A stretch of DNA of 64,000 nucleotides from Trichodelitschia bisporula (taxonomy: Eukaryota; Ascomycota; Dothideomycetes; Phaeotrichales; Phaeotrichaceae), in assembly GCA_010356995.1 (NCBI GenBank), contig ML996703.1:620001-684000 (forward strand). The letters run 5' to 3'. A program made the translations under genes and the position numbers. The notes under the pieces are model-generated. The model was not told the origin of the DNA. It saw only the letters and a list, made by a program, of their open reading frames with translations, and ran no database searches. Positions 10,701-21,568 of the stretch are shown here, piece after piece. Position 1 is the first letter of the stretch; each line of letters begins with the position of its first letter.

Positions 10701-13416
10701 CATGAGGTGGTAACGTTTGCTGTTTCGTGTCAGCACCGCCCGCCTCAGGCTCTAAGAATGTCGCCCCGTTATAGAGATAGAAGGGTTAGGCACCAAGTGG
10801 CATCTTGACCTCCGGTTACGGAGATATTATTTGTGACTAGAGGCTGACACCGGCGGGACAATGTCTAGGGTTTATGAACTTCCCGCAGCTACTCCGTGTA
10901 TTTGCCGTGAGACTATGTGGGCTCTTCTTCAGCCGGCGGAAACAAGGGCTTTTGTGTTTGACGTGCGATGCTGTTCCGTTGAGGATGTCATGCTCACCCT
11001 TGAGGATTTGGGGTGACGTTGGTATCCGGGAGGTTCCGGGCAACCATGTTTGTCCTGTTTGCTTATACCCGCCCGTGCCGTGACCGACAGCTTACGCCGT
11101 ACTGTAGGCCTTACAGTAACGGACTTTGAAAGACACGATGCCGTATGGCTAAGGTTGCACCCATAAAGATTCGGCACTGCAGGCAAGCGATGGGCCATGG
11201 AAAGTCAAGATGGCGCCTATAACGGTATGAGATCGGGACTGAAGGGAGGTTGTGGGAACGCAAACATAGAAGCAAAGTATGTGCTGACGTCTCATGAAAG
11301 CGTCAGCTCTGAGAGGTGCAGTCAACTGATTGGACTTGCACCGCCAAGTGGTTTGTGTTGAAGCACCGGCATCCAGATGTATCCTTCAGAGAAGGTGGCT
11401 GGCGATGCTGTGAAGATCTCACACATCCCAGAGCCATGATATGAGCGATCCCACATATTGTAAACCATTCTGGACAGCGCGTGTATGACTGAGTGCGCTG
11501 ATCGGCTGGAACTTTCTCTTAACCCGTCTGATGGGACCAGGCAACGGATCATGTTGCATCAAACATAGAGGGCAGATCAAACGCCATTGAGTGAAACGGG
11601 GAAAGCCTTCAATCGGCTGAAATACTTGTCGAAGCGTCGTAACTCGTCCATGGCCTTGCTTGTCTGTCCTGTCGACATCCTTCAAGGGACCTTTGCTCTT
11701 CTTGGGCTAACTAGGTGAAGTCAACGCTTCCTGGCTCGATATTGAACACACTGCTGATGGAAACAGCTAGATACCGGTGAGCTCAACGCAACTCAGCATC
11801 TTGAGCTTTGTGAAACGGTCGTTGCGCCTGAATCGAGTCTGGTCGGCTTGTCCGAGAGCTTCGCCGCATCGAGAATACAAGATTCATAGATGCCAATCCG
11901 AACAATGGTAGAGATCAGAGCAGCATTGAAGTGTCCAATCAAGCATATTTGCCATGGGGTGGCATTCACGAGGCCACGGGATTGGAAGCCGAGGGGATAC
12001 GAGCGCGGATCTGGAGGCTCCTGCTGAGATGTCGACACCATTTGCCGAGTATGTCAACCACGCGGAGAGGCACGCCGCCATAGAAGCAGAACCCGGCGTG
12101 GACGTATAGAGCACGCTTGGAGGTCTAAGAATGGGCGTCGAGAGCATTTGGAGAAGACATAACTGCCAATGAAGCGCCGATTAGCAATAACCGTAGACTA
12201 GGGTCTTCCCTTGACATACTGGTGTGTAACCGTGGCGATTCTCCCAGCTATGTGCATGCGCATGCCACCCTTTACAACCTGCGCTACCATATCAAAGCGA
12301 ATCCGGCAGCCATGGCATCGGTGACGGAGCAGGATATGAGGTCGAAGCATCGGATACGCACGGACCAGTTCAATGATGGACGACCAACGCTTTGACCGTT
12401 GGTTTACGTACTTGGCGCACTTCCTGCACTTCATTCCAGGAACGGTGTATGCTAGGTGATGACTTCGCATGCATCGCTTATGCATGTGAGTGGTATGTAG
12501 CCGTGAAAAGGGTGCGTATAGTTTGGTAGGAAGGAAGTGCTAGCGGCTAGGGCACTCCTCGAAGGATTCAACGGCGGCTGGGACCGATCAGGTTGCCGCA
12601 TTTTGGCTGAAGCGACTCCTGTCCATTCGCTGCAAGCAATAAGATGGCTGGAAATAGAAGGGAAGGGGAGGAATGGGATGGTATATTCCCAAGAATGATG
12701 TTGGCCTGAATGCAAAATAAAGTTGGGTTGCCATTCAAATGATGCCATAATCACGATATCAAACTGAAAGGCATGGGAAGTGACTGCCTGGCTCTTGACA
12801 CACAAAATCGATAGTCCTTTCCCCCCCTGCACATACCACTAAAGGCGGAAAGAAGGTGAGGATGCTGGCGGATAGAGGGAGACTGCGGATGAGCAGGACA
12901 TGGCAAAGACTATGAAGAAAGGTCGGCCCTTCCATTATTATGGAGAATGTCGTAAGTACCTCGTCATCAGTGCCGACATAGTGTCATATCAGCTTCCCTC
13001 AACCTCCGAAACGACAACATATCAGTCCATTGACAGTCAATTGAAAGCCCGCAGCCTTCCCCTACACCATTCTCGAAGATACTCATCCGAAGATCGAACA
13101 TCGGACCTCTGAATCTCAGCCCATCGGGTCTGAATTCTCCAACCTCCATGAGACGCATTAAATAGCCGTGATCTCTTTAGCCTCGTACCCACTCCCAATT
13201 AAAGTCGATTTGCTTTCCAAAGCCTGCTCTGATGTCGTGAAGGCAAAACACCGTTGGATTCATCATCTCCGAGCGACAGTTCAATTCCTTTCATTCTACA
13301 ACAAAAGGCCCTAGCCTACCCCCATACGCTTAATTGCTTCAACTCTTATGACGAATGTACAACACATCCAGCACAGTTCGAGAGGGAGTATTACCCCGGA
13401 CAATGCACCATACTGA
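7791..13416. other. Gene-poor stretch
   Basis: No exon with a recognisable domain or convincing splice logic was found over about 5.6 kb. The left half (roughly 8.3-10.1 kb) is GC-rich and full of overlapping open frames on both strands, the usual by-product of high GC. The right half (10.3-13.2 kb) is less GC-rich and its frames are short. Scattered low-complexity C runs occur (for example 8385-8395). It may hold a noncoding RNA or a decayed gene; sequence alone does not decide. Confidence 0.4.
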
Positions 13417-14073
13417 CTAGAAGACAGGGATTCAACACTTAGTCCCGTTGGTGCCGTCGACTCCTTTTGCGAGGAGCTTTGCCGACGTCTCGAAGACCTC
13501 CGCCAAAATCAAGAGTCGCCCGATTACTCTTCATGCCACCCTGAGCCCTGGTGGCCCTTCCCGGACTCAAGCCGTAGCTCGTCGCTCGATATCCATACCC
13601 ATCGACTGTCCCGCGACTTCGACCAGCCTATGCGACGGCACTATGGCAACGGTCTTCCATGCCTGCAGAAGTCTGGCGCGTGTGCACAGACACGTCGTGG
13701 GATAGACACGGGCGGGAAGGAGGCTTGGGATGCAGAAGTGCTCAATCCTGAGCCGCAGCCGGCGTACCCCATAGAGCAGACCGGATACATGGCCATGGCC
13801 CACACTCAATCGAGAACCCACAGAAGACGCTCCAGCTGTCCCAATCCACGCAAGCGAATGACGGGTACCACGCATTACGATGAGTTCACCGGGGAAAGCT
13901 TTGAAAAGCGTCGGCCTACGGTCCCATCCAAGAGACGCCCCTCATTGCTGTCGTCCAGTTTGATGAACATCAGGGACAGTGAGGTGCTGGACACACGTCC
14001 TGATGCGATGGATCAGTGTGGCCCGGTGACAGGTTCCTACATTCAGGGCATGGAAGAGAACCAAATGATGTGA
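13417..14073 (+). CDS. Orphan exon, hypothetical protein (5' part unresolved)
   Basis: A stop-free frame from 13417 to the stop at 14073 has a protein-like composition (AVDSFCEELCRRLEDL..., then SRTHRRRSSCPNPRKR and a Ser/Arg-rich tail). The first in-frame ATG is at 13630, giving 147 residues, but the frame upstream of it looks equally coding. A CTGAC...TAG/ACAG acceptor-like sequence at 13414-13427 suggests that an earlier exon is spliced in. A matching donor near 13388 would give only a 40-bp intron, short for this genome. No domain is recognised; the product would be hydrophilic, basic and probably nuclear or disordered. It could be a lineage-specific gene or a chance open frame. Confidence 0.35.
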   Translation, partial: LEDRDSTLSPVGAVDSFCEELCRRLEDLRQNQESPDYSSCHPEPWWPFPDSSRSSSLDIHTHRLSRDFDQPMRRHYGNGLPCLQKSGACAQTRRGIDTGGKEAWDAEVLNPEPQPAYPIEQTGYMAMAHTQSRTHRRRSSCPNPRKRMTGTTHYDEFTGESFEKRRPTVPSKRRPSLLSSSLMNIRDSEVLDTRPDAMDQCGPVTGSYIQGMEENQMM

Positions 14074-15065
14074 GAAGGATCACTCCCTGGGAGGGTTGAC
14101 CACAAAGAAGGCTGACAGACATCAAGGCCATCGGCCGACAAGATACACAGAGGTGCTGGTAGAAGCGCCGCCGCGGCACGAGCCTACGACTTTGAGAACG
14201 AAACGGCAGTGTTTTGAACGTCGTGGCGATATTAATGTGTAAATTAACAAGAGCTTGCAGTCTGGGTTCCGGCGGACAGTTCTAATATTCTCCACGGTGG
14301 TTTGGGTGGCATTCTGTCCTATGCGTTTTCCTATGCGTCTGTTTCTAGAGTCAGAAAGTGTTCTAGTTTTCAAAGACAATGGAGCATAAACCCTGCGTTA
14401 CTCATCCCTTGCTTTGGCGCCTGGAACGTTGAAGTTGTTACCCCATGTCTGAGATAGTGCTGTTATCCTGCGATCGGAAGTGACGTCTGTGTCGCCCTGT
14501 GTTCGTGAAGAGCTGCAGTTCCGCCTGGTCATTGCGCTGGGTTAGGTATGTTAATCGCCTCGCTTAAGGCCTTGAACATGATGATAGACAGTGTCAGAGA
14601 GCGCAGTCCTAGATGGTTAGTTGGTGGCATAGTGTATGCGCTCTCCAGGGATAAGGAAACAGCTGAACCTGGACAATGTTGCCTTCGCCACCGAAAAACA
14701 AAGTCTCAAGGTCGGATCATCTTTGGTTTCTAGAAGTATACCCTTTACGGATCCGCGATGCAAGGTGCACGCTCAGCGTGCCACTACTGGGCAGTCTCCG
14801 TTCTCCAGAGAGAAACCATGCGCATACCGCCATGCGAGCGCTGCGAATACCAGTGCACGCCGCCTGATCCTTCAGGAATAATTGACTCGCTAGCATGTGC
14901 GACTGCAGCGGCGGGGAGCAAGGGCGCAAGGCGTGGGCGTCTTTGTGTGTTCCCCTCTATATCCCGCCGGTTGCGGTCCTGGTCAGCGTGCTATTTCATT
15001 ATGATGACAGTGATCTTTTCCTCTTTGCCGCTTCCTCACTCAGTTTCATCTTTTTGTGCACGAAC
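14074..15065. other. Intergenic, no supported gene
   Basis: No recognisable coding exon. From about 14970 the plus strand becomes T/C-rich, consistent with the leader of the gene starting at 15066. The frame of that gene is open back to an ATG at 14895, so an N-terminally longer product cannot be excluded. Confidence 0.4.
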
Positions 15066-16637
15066 ATGTCGACGAGAGCGAACTGCGACGCCAGATACAC
15101 AGATCAATTTCCTCCACCCAGAGACGGCTTGCCCCCGACACCGAACAGTGCAATTTCTCCGCCACCTCGAGGCGCTTTGCCTCCGACCCCAAACAGCAGT
15201 CGTTCCCACCCCGGCCCGAGCGGCAAAACCAGAACTCACGGACCATCAACTGCACTACCGCCGTCGATCCGGCCCCTTCTGCCGCTGCCCCTGGCTCCCA
15301 GACGCTCAACCCCGGAAACACCACCGCTTACACCAGCCGAGCCCCAGGAACTGTCCGAGTCTCAGTGGGAAGACGTTCCGTCCGTCGTCCGGCGCACACC
15401 CAGCCGGAGGAGAGGGACAATTTACGCCGGTGGCTCACGGCGGCAGAGGCTGAGCGGGGGAAGCGGGCGGTCGGTAGGGGTTGCGCGGCCTCGGGTCGTG
15501 CGGGTTTATACTGCGCCACCAGTGACATCGCCCGTCTTGCCATCGCTGCCGCTGGCAACGCCGCCGTTTCCATCACAACACGCGTCGTTGCTGCCACTGG
15601 CGACGGCGCCGTTTCCGTCACATCCCGCGTCGTTGCTGCCGCAGATATCGAGACCGTCCGCCGCACCACCGAGGGATGATAGTCTGAGAGGTAACGCGGG
15701 CGGGCAGTTCGTGCTGATGGCGCCGCCGAAGAGAGTGCATGCGAAGCGGACGTCGCTGGGAAAGCGACCGTCTGGCGGTGGGCAGGAGCGGATGCCGTCG
15801 GATCCGGTGAAGGCTAGACCGGTTGAAGCGCGTGGGGGGAAGGCTACGCTGAAGCAAGTCGGTAGAGAAATTCGGAGACCAGGAGGAGAACGATGGACGG
15901 CGGGTTCAGTCGCGAAGCCGGCGAATCCGGAGTACCGTGAGAAGGCGATGGCGAACCTGCGGATCCGCACCGAAGCCGCTATCGCCGCCGTTGCGTCAGA
16001 TACCAAAGCTCAGCGACACGCGGCCTACATTCCTGGCCCGATCCGACTGGATCTATCGTTTGGGACGCCAGTGTACGGGCCGGGCGCATTCAATACAGCG
16101 ACCAGAGGCAAGCGGAGTGACAGTCCGGTCGAGGATGCGGTGGTCGATGACATAGTCTCATTCTTCGAGTCGCTGGGAATCGAGGTTCCCATGAGTGGAC
16201 TGGGCACCTTCTGGGTCGAATCGCCGGTGAAGCACGACAGTGCGCTCTCGCTGCCGAGCAAGCCATTGATAGCCCAAGATCCATGGGCCGAAGAGGACCG
16301 GCAGGCGGAGAGCTTGATGCAGACACGCGAGTTGTCGAGCAGCACGTTAGGCTCATACACGCAGAGCATCGTGGCAGATGACGTGTCTTCAGAGTTGCCG
16401 ATGCGAAGCTCGTATGCGTCGCGGGTAACGCCGCCGTCTCTACGCGCGTATCCTCCACCAAATTATCCTCCGAGCTTAACGCAGACGTCGCCACGCTGGG
16501 ATGCGGGCTCGATATCGCCCCCGCTCTCGACAGTTACGAGTCTTGGCCCCAAGCATGGGCACAGGAAGCCGGCGCAGCCGCCGCCCTCGAGAATGTCATT
16601 TCGAAGACTACTGAACTCTGCATCGGCTATCGTGTGA
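15066..16637 (+). CDS. Pro/Ser-rich disordered fungal protein of unknown function
   Basis: Single-exon frame of 523 residues from ATG 15066 (MSTRANCDARYTDQF); an in-frame ATG at 14895 would add 57 residues including a hydrophobic stretch, probably translated leader. The N-terminal 230 residues are Pro-rich, with a repeated LPPTPNS motif and two tandem 15-residue copies (LATPPFPSQHASLLP then LATAPFPSHPASLLP). A basic middle follows. The likely conserved part is the block with NPEYREKAMANLRIRTEAA and then VEDAVVDDIVSFFESLGIEV...FW, a short helix-like segment I recall from uncharacterised filamentous-fungal proteins but cannot name. No enzyme motif, signal peptide or transmembrane helix is seen with the shorter start. 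Because of GC-rich repeats, other frames are also open here; this one is favoured for its length and the conserved-looking segment. Confidence 0.68.
   Translation: MSTRANCDARYTDQFPPPRDGLPPTPNSAISPPPRGALPPTPNSSRSHPGPSGKTRTHGPSTALPPSIRPLLPLPLAPRRSTPETPPLTPAEPQELSESQWEDVPSVVRRTPSRRRGTIYAGGSRRQRLSGGSGRSVGVARPRVVRVYTAPPVTSPVLPSLPLATPPFPSQHASLLPLATAPFPSHPASLLPQISRPSAAPPRDDSLRGNAGGQFVLMAPPKRVHAKRTSLGKRPSGGGQERMPSDPVKARPVEARGGKATLKQVGREIRRPGGERWTAGSVAKPANPEYREKAMANLRIRTEAAIAAVASDTKAQRHAAYIPGPIRLDLSFGTPVYGPGAFNTATRGKRSDSPVEDAVVDDIVSFFESLGIEVPMSGLGTFWVESPVKHDSALSLPSKPLIAQDPWAEEDRQAESLMQTRELSSSTLGSYTQSIVADDVSSELPMRSSYASRVTPPSLRAYPPPNYPPSLTQTSPRWDAGSISPPLSTVTSLGPKHGHRKPAQPPPSRMSFRRLLNSASAIV
15551..15640 (+). 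repeat. Two-copy 45-bp in-frame tandem repeat
   Basis: Units 15551-15595 and 15596-15640 are identical at most positions and encode consecutive 15-residue Pro-rich segments inside the disordered protein. The unit length is a multiple of three, so copy-number change would keep the frame. Confidence 0.85.
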
Positions 16638-18553
16638 GGCGGAGGCCGCCCCCCTTGTGGGTCCCGACATTGGGGAGACATGCTTGGTGGTGACCAGGCT
16701 GGCCGTATTGTTGGGGCTGACCGGTGCGCCGTGGTTTTAGCAGGGATGTCGGCTGAACTTACGAAGTGCCGGTCCAGGGTGTGTAGAGAGTACGGTAGAG
16801 GCCGCCGGATGGGGTTATTTTCAGTTTCCGATGCAGCTTCTTCTTCTTGTCTCACGTAGAACAGACACAAAAAGAATATCGTACATACATCAGAGCTTCA
16901 TCCGAGCTACATCATAGCTACATCATGCTCATCCTTCGTTACCGTCGGTGTCAGCACTAGATGACGTAGAGTGGAGGTTGTTTGAAGCATCAGTGCGAGC
17001 GGATATAGAGCTTGGCAGCGCGCTTGACGACAGTGGAGATCGGGGGAGCGCGGCAGATCGGCAAGCGCGCGCGCTTGTTGTACGGAGTATGGAGATCGGC
17101 ACCCGATGGCGCCGCTGCCCATTACGGATGTACAGTAATTGGGAAGAGGCGAATATCCTCATCCTCATACACTTTTACTTCATGCCGACTCTTCAGTGGA
17201 GGATCTACTGTGTCCGCCGGAGCCGGTCGGAGTAGTTTTCCAAGACACGGGCCGGTGAGGCTCAAACGCTGCCATTCACGGGGCGTAAAATGGGCCATTG
17301 ACCGGAATCGGCGACTGAGAGATGCAGTGCGGACAAGTCGAAACATCACGGGGTGGTGGCCTCAGCGCCGGCGCGCATGAAATGGGTTGCGCGATACGGA
17401 GACGAGAGGGTGGTGGTGACAGTCGGAGGGGAGGGGACGAGGGGGATCAGGCTATGGCTGGCGAAGGGCTTATTTGGGGAGGGCTATATGGGTTGGCTGG
17501 GTGTGGGTGGGACGGGGGTTAGATACGAAGGAGATGAGAAGAGGCCGCGGGGTGTTGAAGAGGCAGACACGAGTCGAGTGAGCAGAAAGTGAGTGAATTG
17601 GCTGAGTTTAGAGGATGAGGAGGAGTGAGGGAGGGAGGAGTGAGGAGGAGGAAGAGGAGATTGATGGAGAAGAAGGCAGACAAGTGAGTTGGACAGGGGA
17701 GGGTTGGAGAGTGCAGAACAAGGCAGCAAATAAGACGAAGGCACGATGGGAAGAGATGGACATGGCTGCTTCACCGCCTCACCCAATCAGCCAAAGTGAT
17801 GGCTAATGACAAGAGTTTAGTGGCGCCGGAAAAGGCTTAGAGCGGAATAGTGTCCAGTTACTCCGCCTCTCTCTTTCCCTCCCTCCCCTCCAACTCAACC
17901 TCCACATCGCGCGACACCTTCGTATGGGGCTTTTCTAGTGGTTGCGTAGGTGCATGCGGGAAGAGGCAGAGACGCACATCCTCACCATCCACCAATCCAC
18001 CATCCACCACCTGTCCATCACCCGTCCCCACTCCAAGTCTTCCAAGTCTTCAACAATCCACTCACATCCCATGCCACTCACCTCTTTTATTCCCTCTTCC
18101 TACTCCCACCAAACAGCCTAAACAGCCGCATGTCGTTGCTGAAATAACAAGGCCATCCCCATCTCTCCCGCTTCGCCCCCCTCCTTCCCGTCCTCTCTTA
18201 CCTCTGATCTCCATCTTTCCCCACCCAACGCCTTGAAACTTCGGACACTAATTCACCACTCATCCGTTTTGTTGTCCCATATCCAAACGCCTTCACCCCC
18301 CCACCTACCCCCGCCCTGAGAATACCCGCTCATCTTTTCCCCATCAAATTACCCTGACGATCAGTCTGCCCTTTCCCCAATCCTCATTCTAACCTGAACG
18401 TGCGAATCTGCAATCGTGCTACAAATCGACAGCCTCAACGCAGGGGCTAATACGACTCGGCCTAACAAAGTCACAACAACAACAACAATAATAACAACAA
18501 CGACAACAACAACAATAACAACAACGACAACAACAACAACAACAACCGTAGAC
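16638..18553. other. Intergenic; leader of the downstream C2H2 gene
   Basis: No supported gene. 17360-17720 is G/A-rich on the plus strand. From 17850 to 18360 it becomes strongly C/T-rich with TCCACCATCC-type runs, typical of a long pyrimidine-rich fungal promoter and leader for the gene at 18554. Confidence 0.45.
18472..18546 (+). repeat. (AAC/AAT)n microsatellite in a 5' leader
   Basis: Nearly pure ACA/ATA/ACG trinucleotide run ending about 8 bases before the chosen start codon of the C2H2 gene. In frame it would encode a Thr run from a non-ATG codon upstream, so it is more likely an unstructured leader. Such tracts vary in length between strains. Confidence 0.8.
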
Positions 18554-20587
18554 ATGGCGTCTACGACGACAGCTGACATGCTCCAGTACCTCCTCCGCGC
18601 CATGGACAAGTTCAAAGAAGACCACCCGCATCTGTCCCACGAGGAGTTTCAACAGCACTGGAACCAGACACTGCAGCGCACTTCATCTCTTGGCCAGGCC
18701 ACTTCGAGGATCGACTCTGTCCCCAGAACCTTCGTATGTGCCTTTTTGGATCTCGCTCTTCCTAACTCCATACTCTCTTCGGTTGACTGACTTGCCCGTT
18801 TCTCCCCTCAGCCCGTTGCCAGCCATGCCCAAACCCAGCCCATGAATCGGAACCATGCCGTGTCCTGCATGTCCGCCCCCGCCGGCTCCACCATGTCGCG
18901 CGACTCTTCGATGCTCGGCCAGAGAACCTTCACCAACTACTCGGCCTACGGAAGCCAGCACTCGGTCTACGGCAGCCGCATGGCCAACACCGACATGTCG
19001 CTTGCCAACTACCGGCTTGACTCGGGCGAGGACTCCTACGAGCAGCCCGAGAAGAAACGCAAGATGTCCCACGTCTCGCAGATGTCAATGGTTACCGAGT
19101 ACGACCCCGCCGCCTTCGTCGCCGCCATGCCAACCAAGCTGGATTCCGATCCGCTCACAGCCTCCATCTCATGGTCCTCGGCCGACTCCGCCATCGACTC
19201 CATCTTCAGCTCCCCCTCCACCGGCCAATCCACCCCGGCCTCCTTCACCGGCATGAGCCGGAACTGCAGCATGGCGAGTATCTCGAATTCTCTTGTTTCA
19301 AACGTCAGCAAAATGCGGCGTGGCATGTCGAACGTATCTTTTTCTTCGACGCGTGATGTTGATGTCTCTCCTTATGATCCGCGCACGATGCACCAGTCAG
19401 CTTCATCGCACGGCATCGAGCACTCTTCCTCTTCAGAATCCCCCCCCGCACCTACCCCTACTTCTTCACTCTCGTCGCCTCATTCGCAAGCTATGAGCAA
19501 GTCTTCCTCCAGCGCGTCTCACACTCGTTCTGTCAAGCGCCGTCAACAGGCGGTGCAACAAGCAAAGAAGACGCCCCTTGTGCCCGTCCCCCAGTCCGAT
19601 GCAGCGACAGTGGGCTCAAACCCCATTACACAAATGACGCGCGTCAAATCCAGCGACGGTTCTTTCAAAGAGTACGCAGTCATCCCCAAGCAGGCGTCGA
19701 AGCAGTACCAGCGCCCTTCTCACCCTAAGCTGCACTGCACCCAATGCAACGAACACCCGGAAGGCTTCCGTGGTGAACACGAACTGCAGCGCCACGTTCA
19801 ACGTGCTCATGCTACAGTACGCAAGGTTTTTGTGTGCAAGGACGCCTCAGACAGCGGCAAGTTCCTGCAGAATTGCAAGCAATGTCGTGCAAAGAAACAG
19901 TACAACGCATACTACAATGCGGCGGCACAGTAAGGATCCTCGTCTTTAGGCCCGCTAATTGCAAGTCTTGATTTCGTCGCTGACCCATAATCCAGTCTCC
20001 GCCGCGCCCACTTCAACCCCCGCCCCCGCGGCCGCCGCTTCAAGGACTCGTCCGAGAAGCGTGGTGGCAAGGGTGGTGGGTACTGGCCTGAGATGGAAGT
20101 TCTGAGGTCGAAGTGGATTGTGGAGGTCGATTGCCGAGTCGACCGTGAAAGCGACGAGGTTGTCGAAAAGACGACTGACGCCGCCCCCGACGCTGACAGC
20201 GCCAGCTCAACTGGCTCAGAGTTTGCAGCAGACGCTGAAGCTGACCAAGACGTCGACACAGCGCTCGACCAGGCCCTGCCCATGGCGAGTGCTGACGCCA
20301 ACCTTGACTACTGGCTAGCCGCTGACCCCGCCATGCAAAATGTGCCAGAAATGCAACATGACAGTGCAGTAGACTACGACTACTTGGCTGCTTACGCATA
20401 CATGGCGGAAATGCCTGCAGACTCAGTATTGACGCCCAACATAACCTTGCAAGAGCAGCAGCAAGAGGGCTACTCATATCAAGACATGAACGAACAGCCC
20501 TTTGCTCTGTATCAGCAATATCCGCAAAATGTGGTGTTTCCAGAGGGCGATTTCGTGAGCGAAACATGGATGCATCAGCAAGCTTGA
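18554..20587 (+). CDS. Fungal C2H2-type regulator-like protein with NAAAHLRRAHFNP signature
   Basis: Exons 18554-18733, 18812-19929 and 19996-20587 (629 residues). The introns carry GTATGT...GACTGAC...CTCAG and GTAAGG...GCTGAC...CCAG; the second junction rebuilds the His in YYNAAAHLRRAHFNP. Layout: a short N-terminal helical stretch (MLQYLLRAMDKFKEDHP), a long Ser-rich disordered part, a C2H2 finger at C369/C372 with two C-terminal His (HCTQCN...LQRHVQRAH), a Cys pair (NCKQCRAKKQ), the AAAHLRRAHFNP block, GYWPEMEVLRSKW, then an acidic Tyr/Gln-rich tail that looks like an activation domain. I recall this arrangement from uncharacterised Pezizomycotina zinc-finger proteins (a DUF789x-type family). 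A nuclear DNA-binding role is inferred, not shown. The ATG at 18554 was chosen because nothing upstream in frame is an ATG. Confidence 0.85.
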
Positions 20588-21568
20588 CTTGCTGAAACTG
20601 CATCTGTGGAGAGCCACGAAATCAACGTCTTATCTCCTTGACTCTTTCTTTATTTTCCTTGTTCCCTTGGTTCGGGTAACATTTTGTCTCCGTACTTTTT
20701 TTTTCTTCGGGTGTGGGAAGCATAGCTTCCAGCTCATCATCCTCATTTCTATTTAGTGCCATCAATACACGTCGCTACGGTAAGATTTGATGTCCATATG
20801 AGACCTTTTCCATTTCCTTTTCCTTTACTTTATTTTCTCCTCTCATGTTTCCTGTTGGTGTTTGTTCGTCTCTTTTGGCATTAGCCATCTAACAAAGATG
20901 CACACCCAAGCAACTCATCGTTAGCCTGGGATACATCTTTGCTAGTTTCTTTTCCCTTTCTACTTCATCATCTGGGCTTTGGGCTTTTGGATACCGGTAT
21001 GCATCTGCACGAAAGTGGCGTTGTGCTATTTATCATTGTCTTCCTATTATTTTACATTCATGATGACATGAGTAACGGACGGTATGGTATTCTGTCTTTT
21101 GGCGCGCGGGCAAGCGGGCGGTTTTTTGGTCGCGAATACCCCGGGTGGGTCACATCTGGTCTGCAGGCTGCATTTGGGTCTGGGATCGGCATGAGCATAG
21201 GACGGATGCTCCGGGAGTCTGGTTGTCATCTTCGTGCGCATGTGTATCTTATCAGTTCGATCGAAGTCTTGATTTCATCAAGCCAGCACTTGAATCTCAT
21301 CACTTTGAATCTTCAACGATCCCTGCATGGCAAAACGGCCATTGATCTGGCTATGTGTGTACTTGAGACCCTGAACAAGACATGTCCTCCACATGGTGAA
21401 GCTGAACCTTACCACACATAGGAACCCTAGTACATAAGCCCGGAAAATCGTAAAACTGGAAATCTGCTAGCATCCATCCTGCCGGCAGAGTCCCAGCCTA
21501 GATATGCCAATCACAAACACCACCACTCCTTGCCATGCACGTATCATCCGTATGTCTGCTCTGCGCGC
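20588..21568. other. Convergent intergenic region, no gene supported
   Basis: T-rich 3' untranslated sequence follows the C2H2 gene (20640-20900, with TTTATTTT and TTTCTTT runs). A 160-codon open frame at 20939-21421 begins at TTG, shows no conserved motif and is probably untranslated. The opposing gene ends at 21569. Confidence 0.5.

Noticed and set aside
11793-12041. Minus-strand string NATPWQICLIGHFNAAL resembling an ankyrin repeat.
   Set aside because: Spacing between TP and GH is one residue short, no neighbouring repeats line up in any frame, and the start lacks gene context.
20939-21421. 160-codon plus-strand frame with a hydrophobic start.
   Set aside because: Begins at TTG inside the T-rich 3' region of the C2H2 gene and has no conserved segment.
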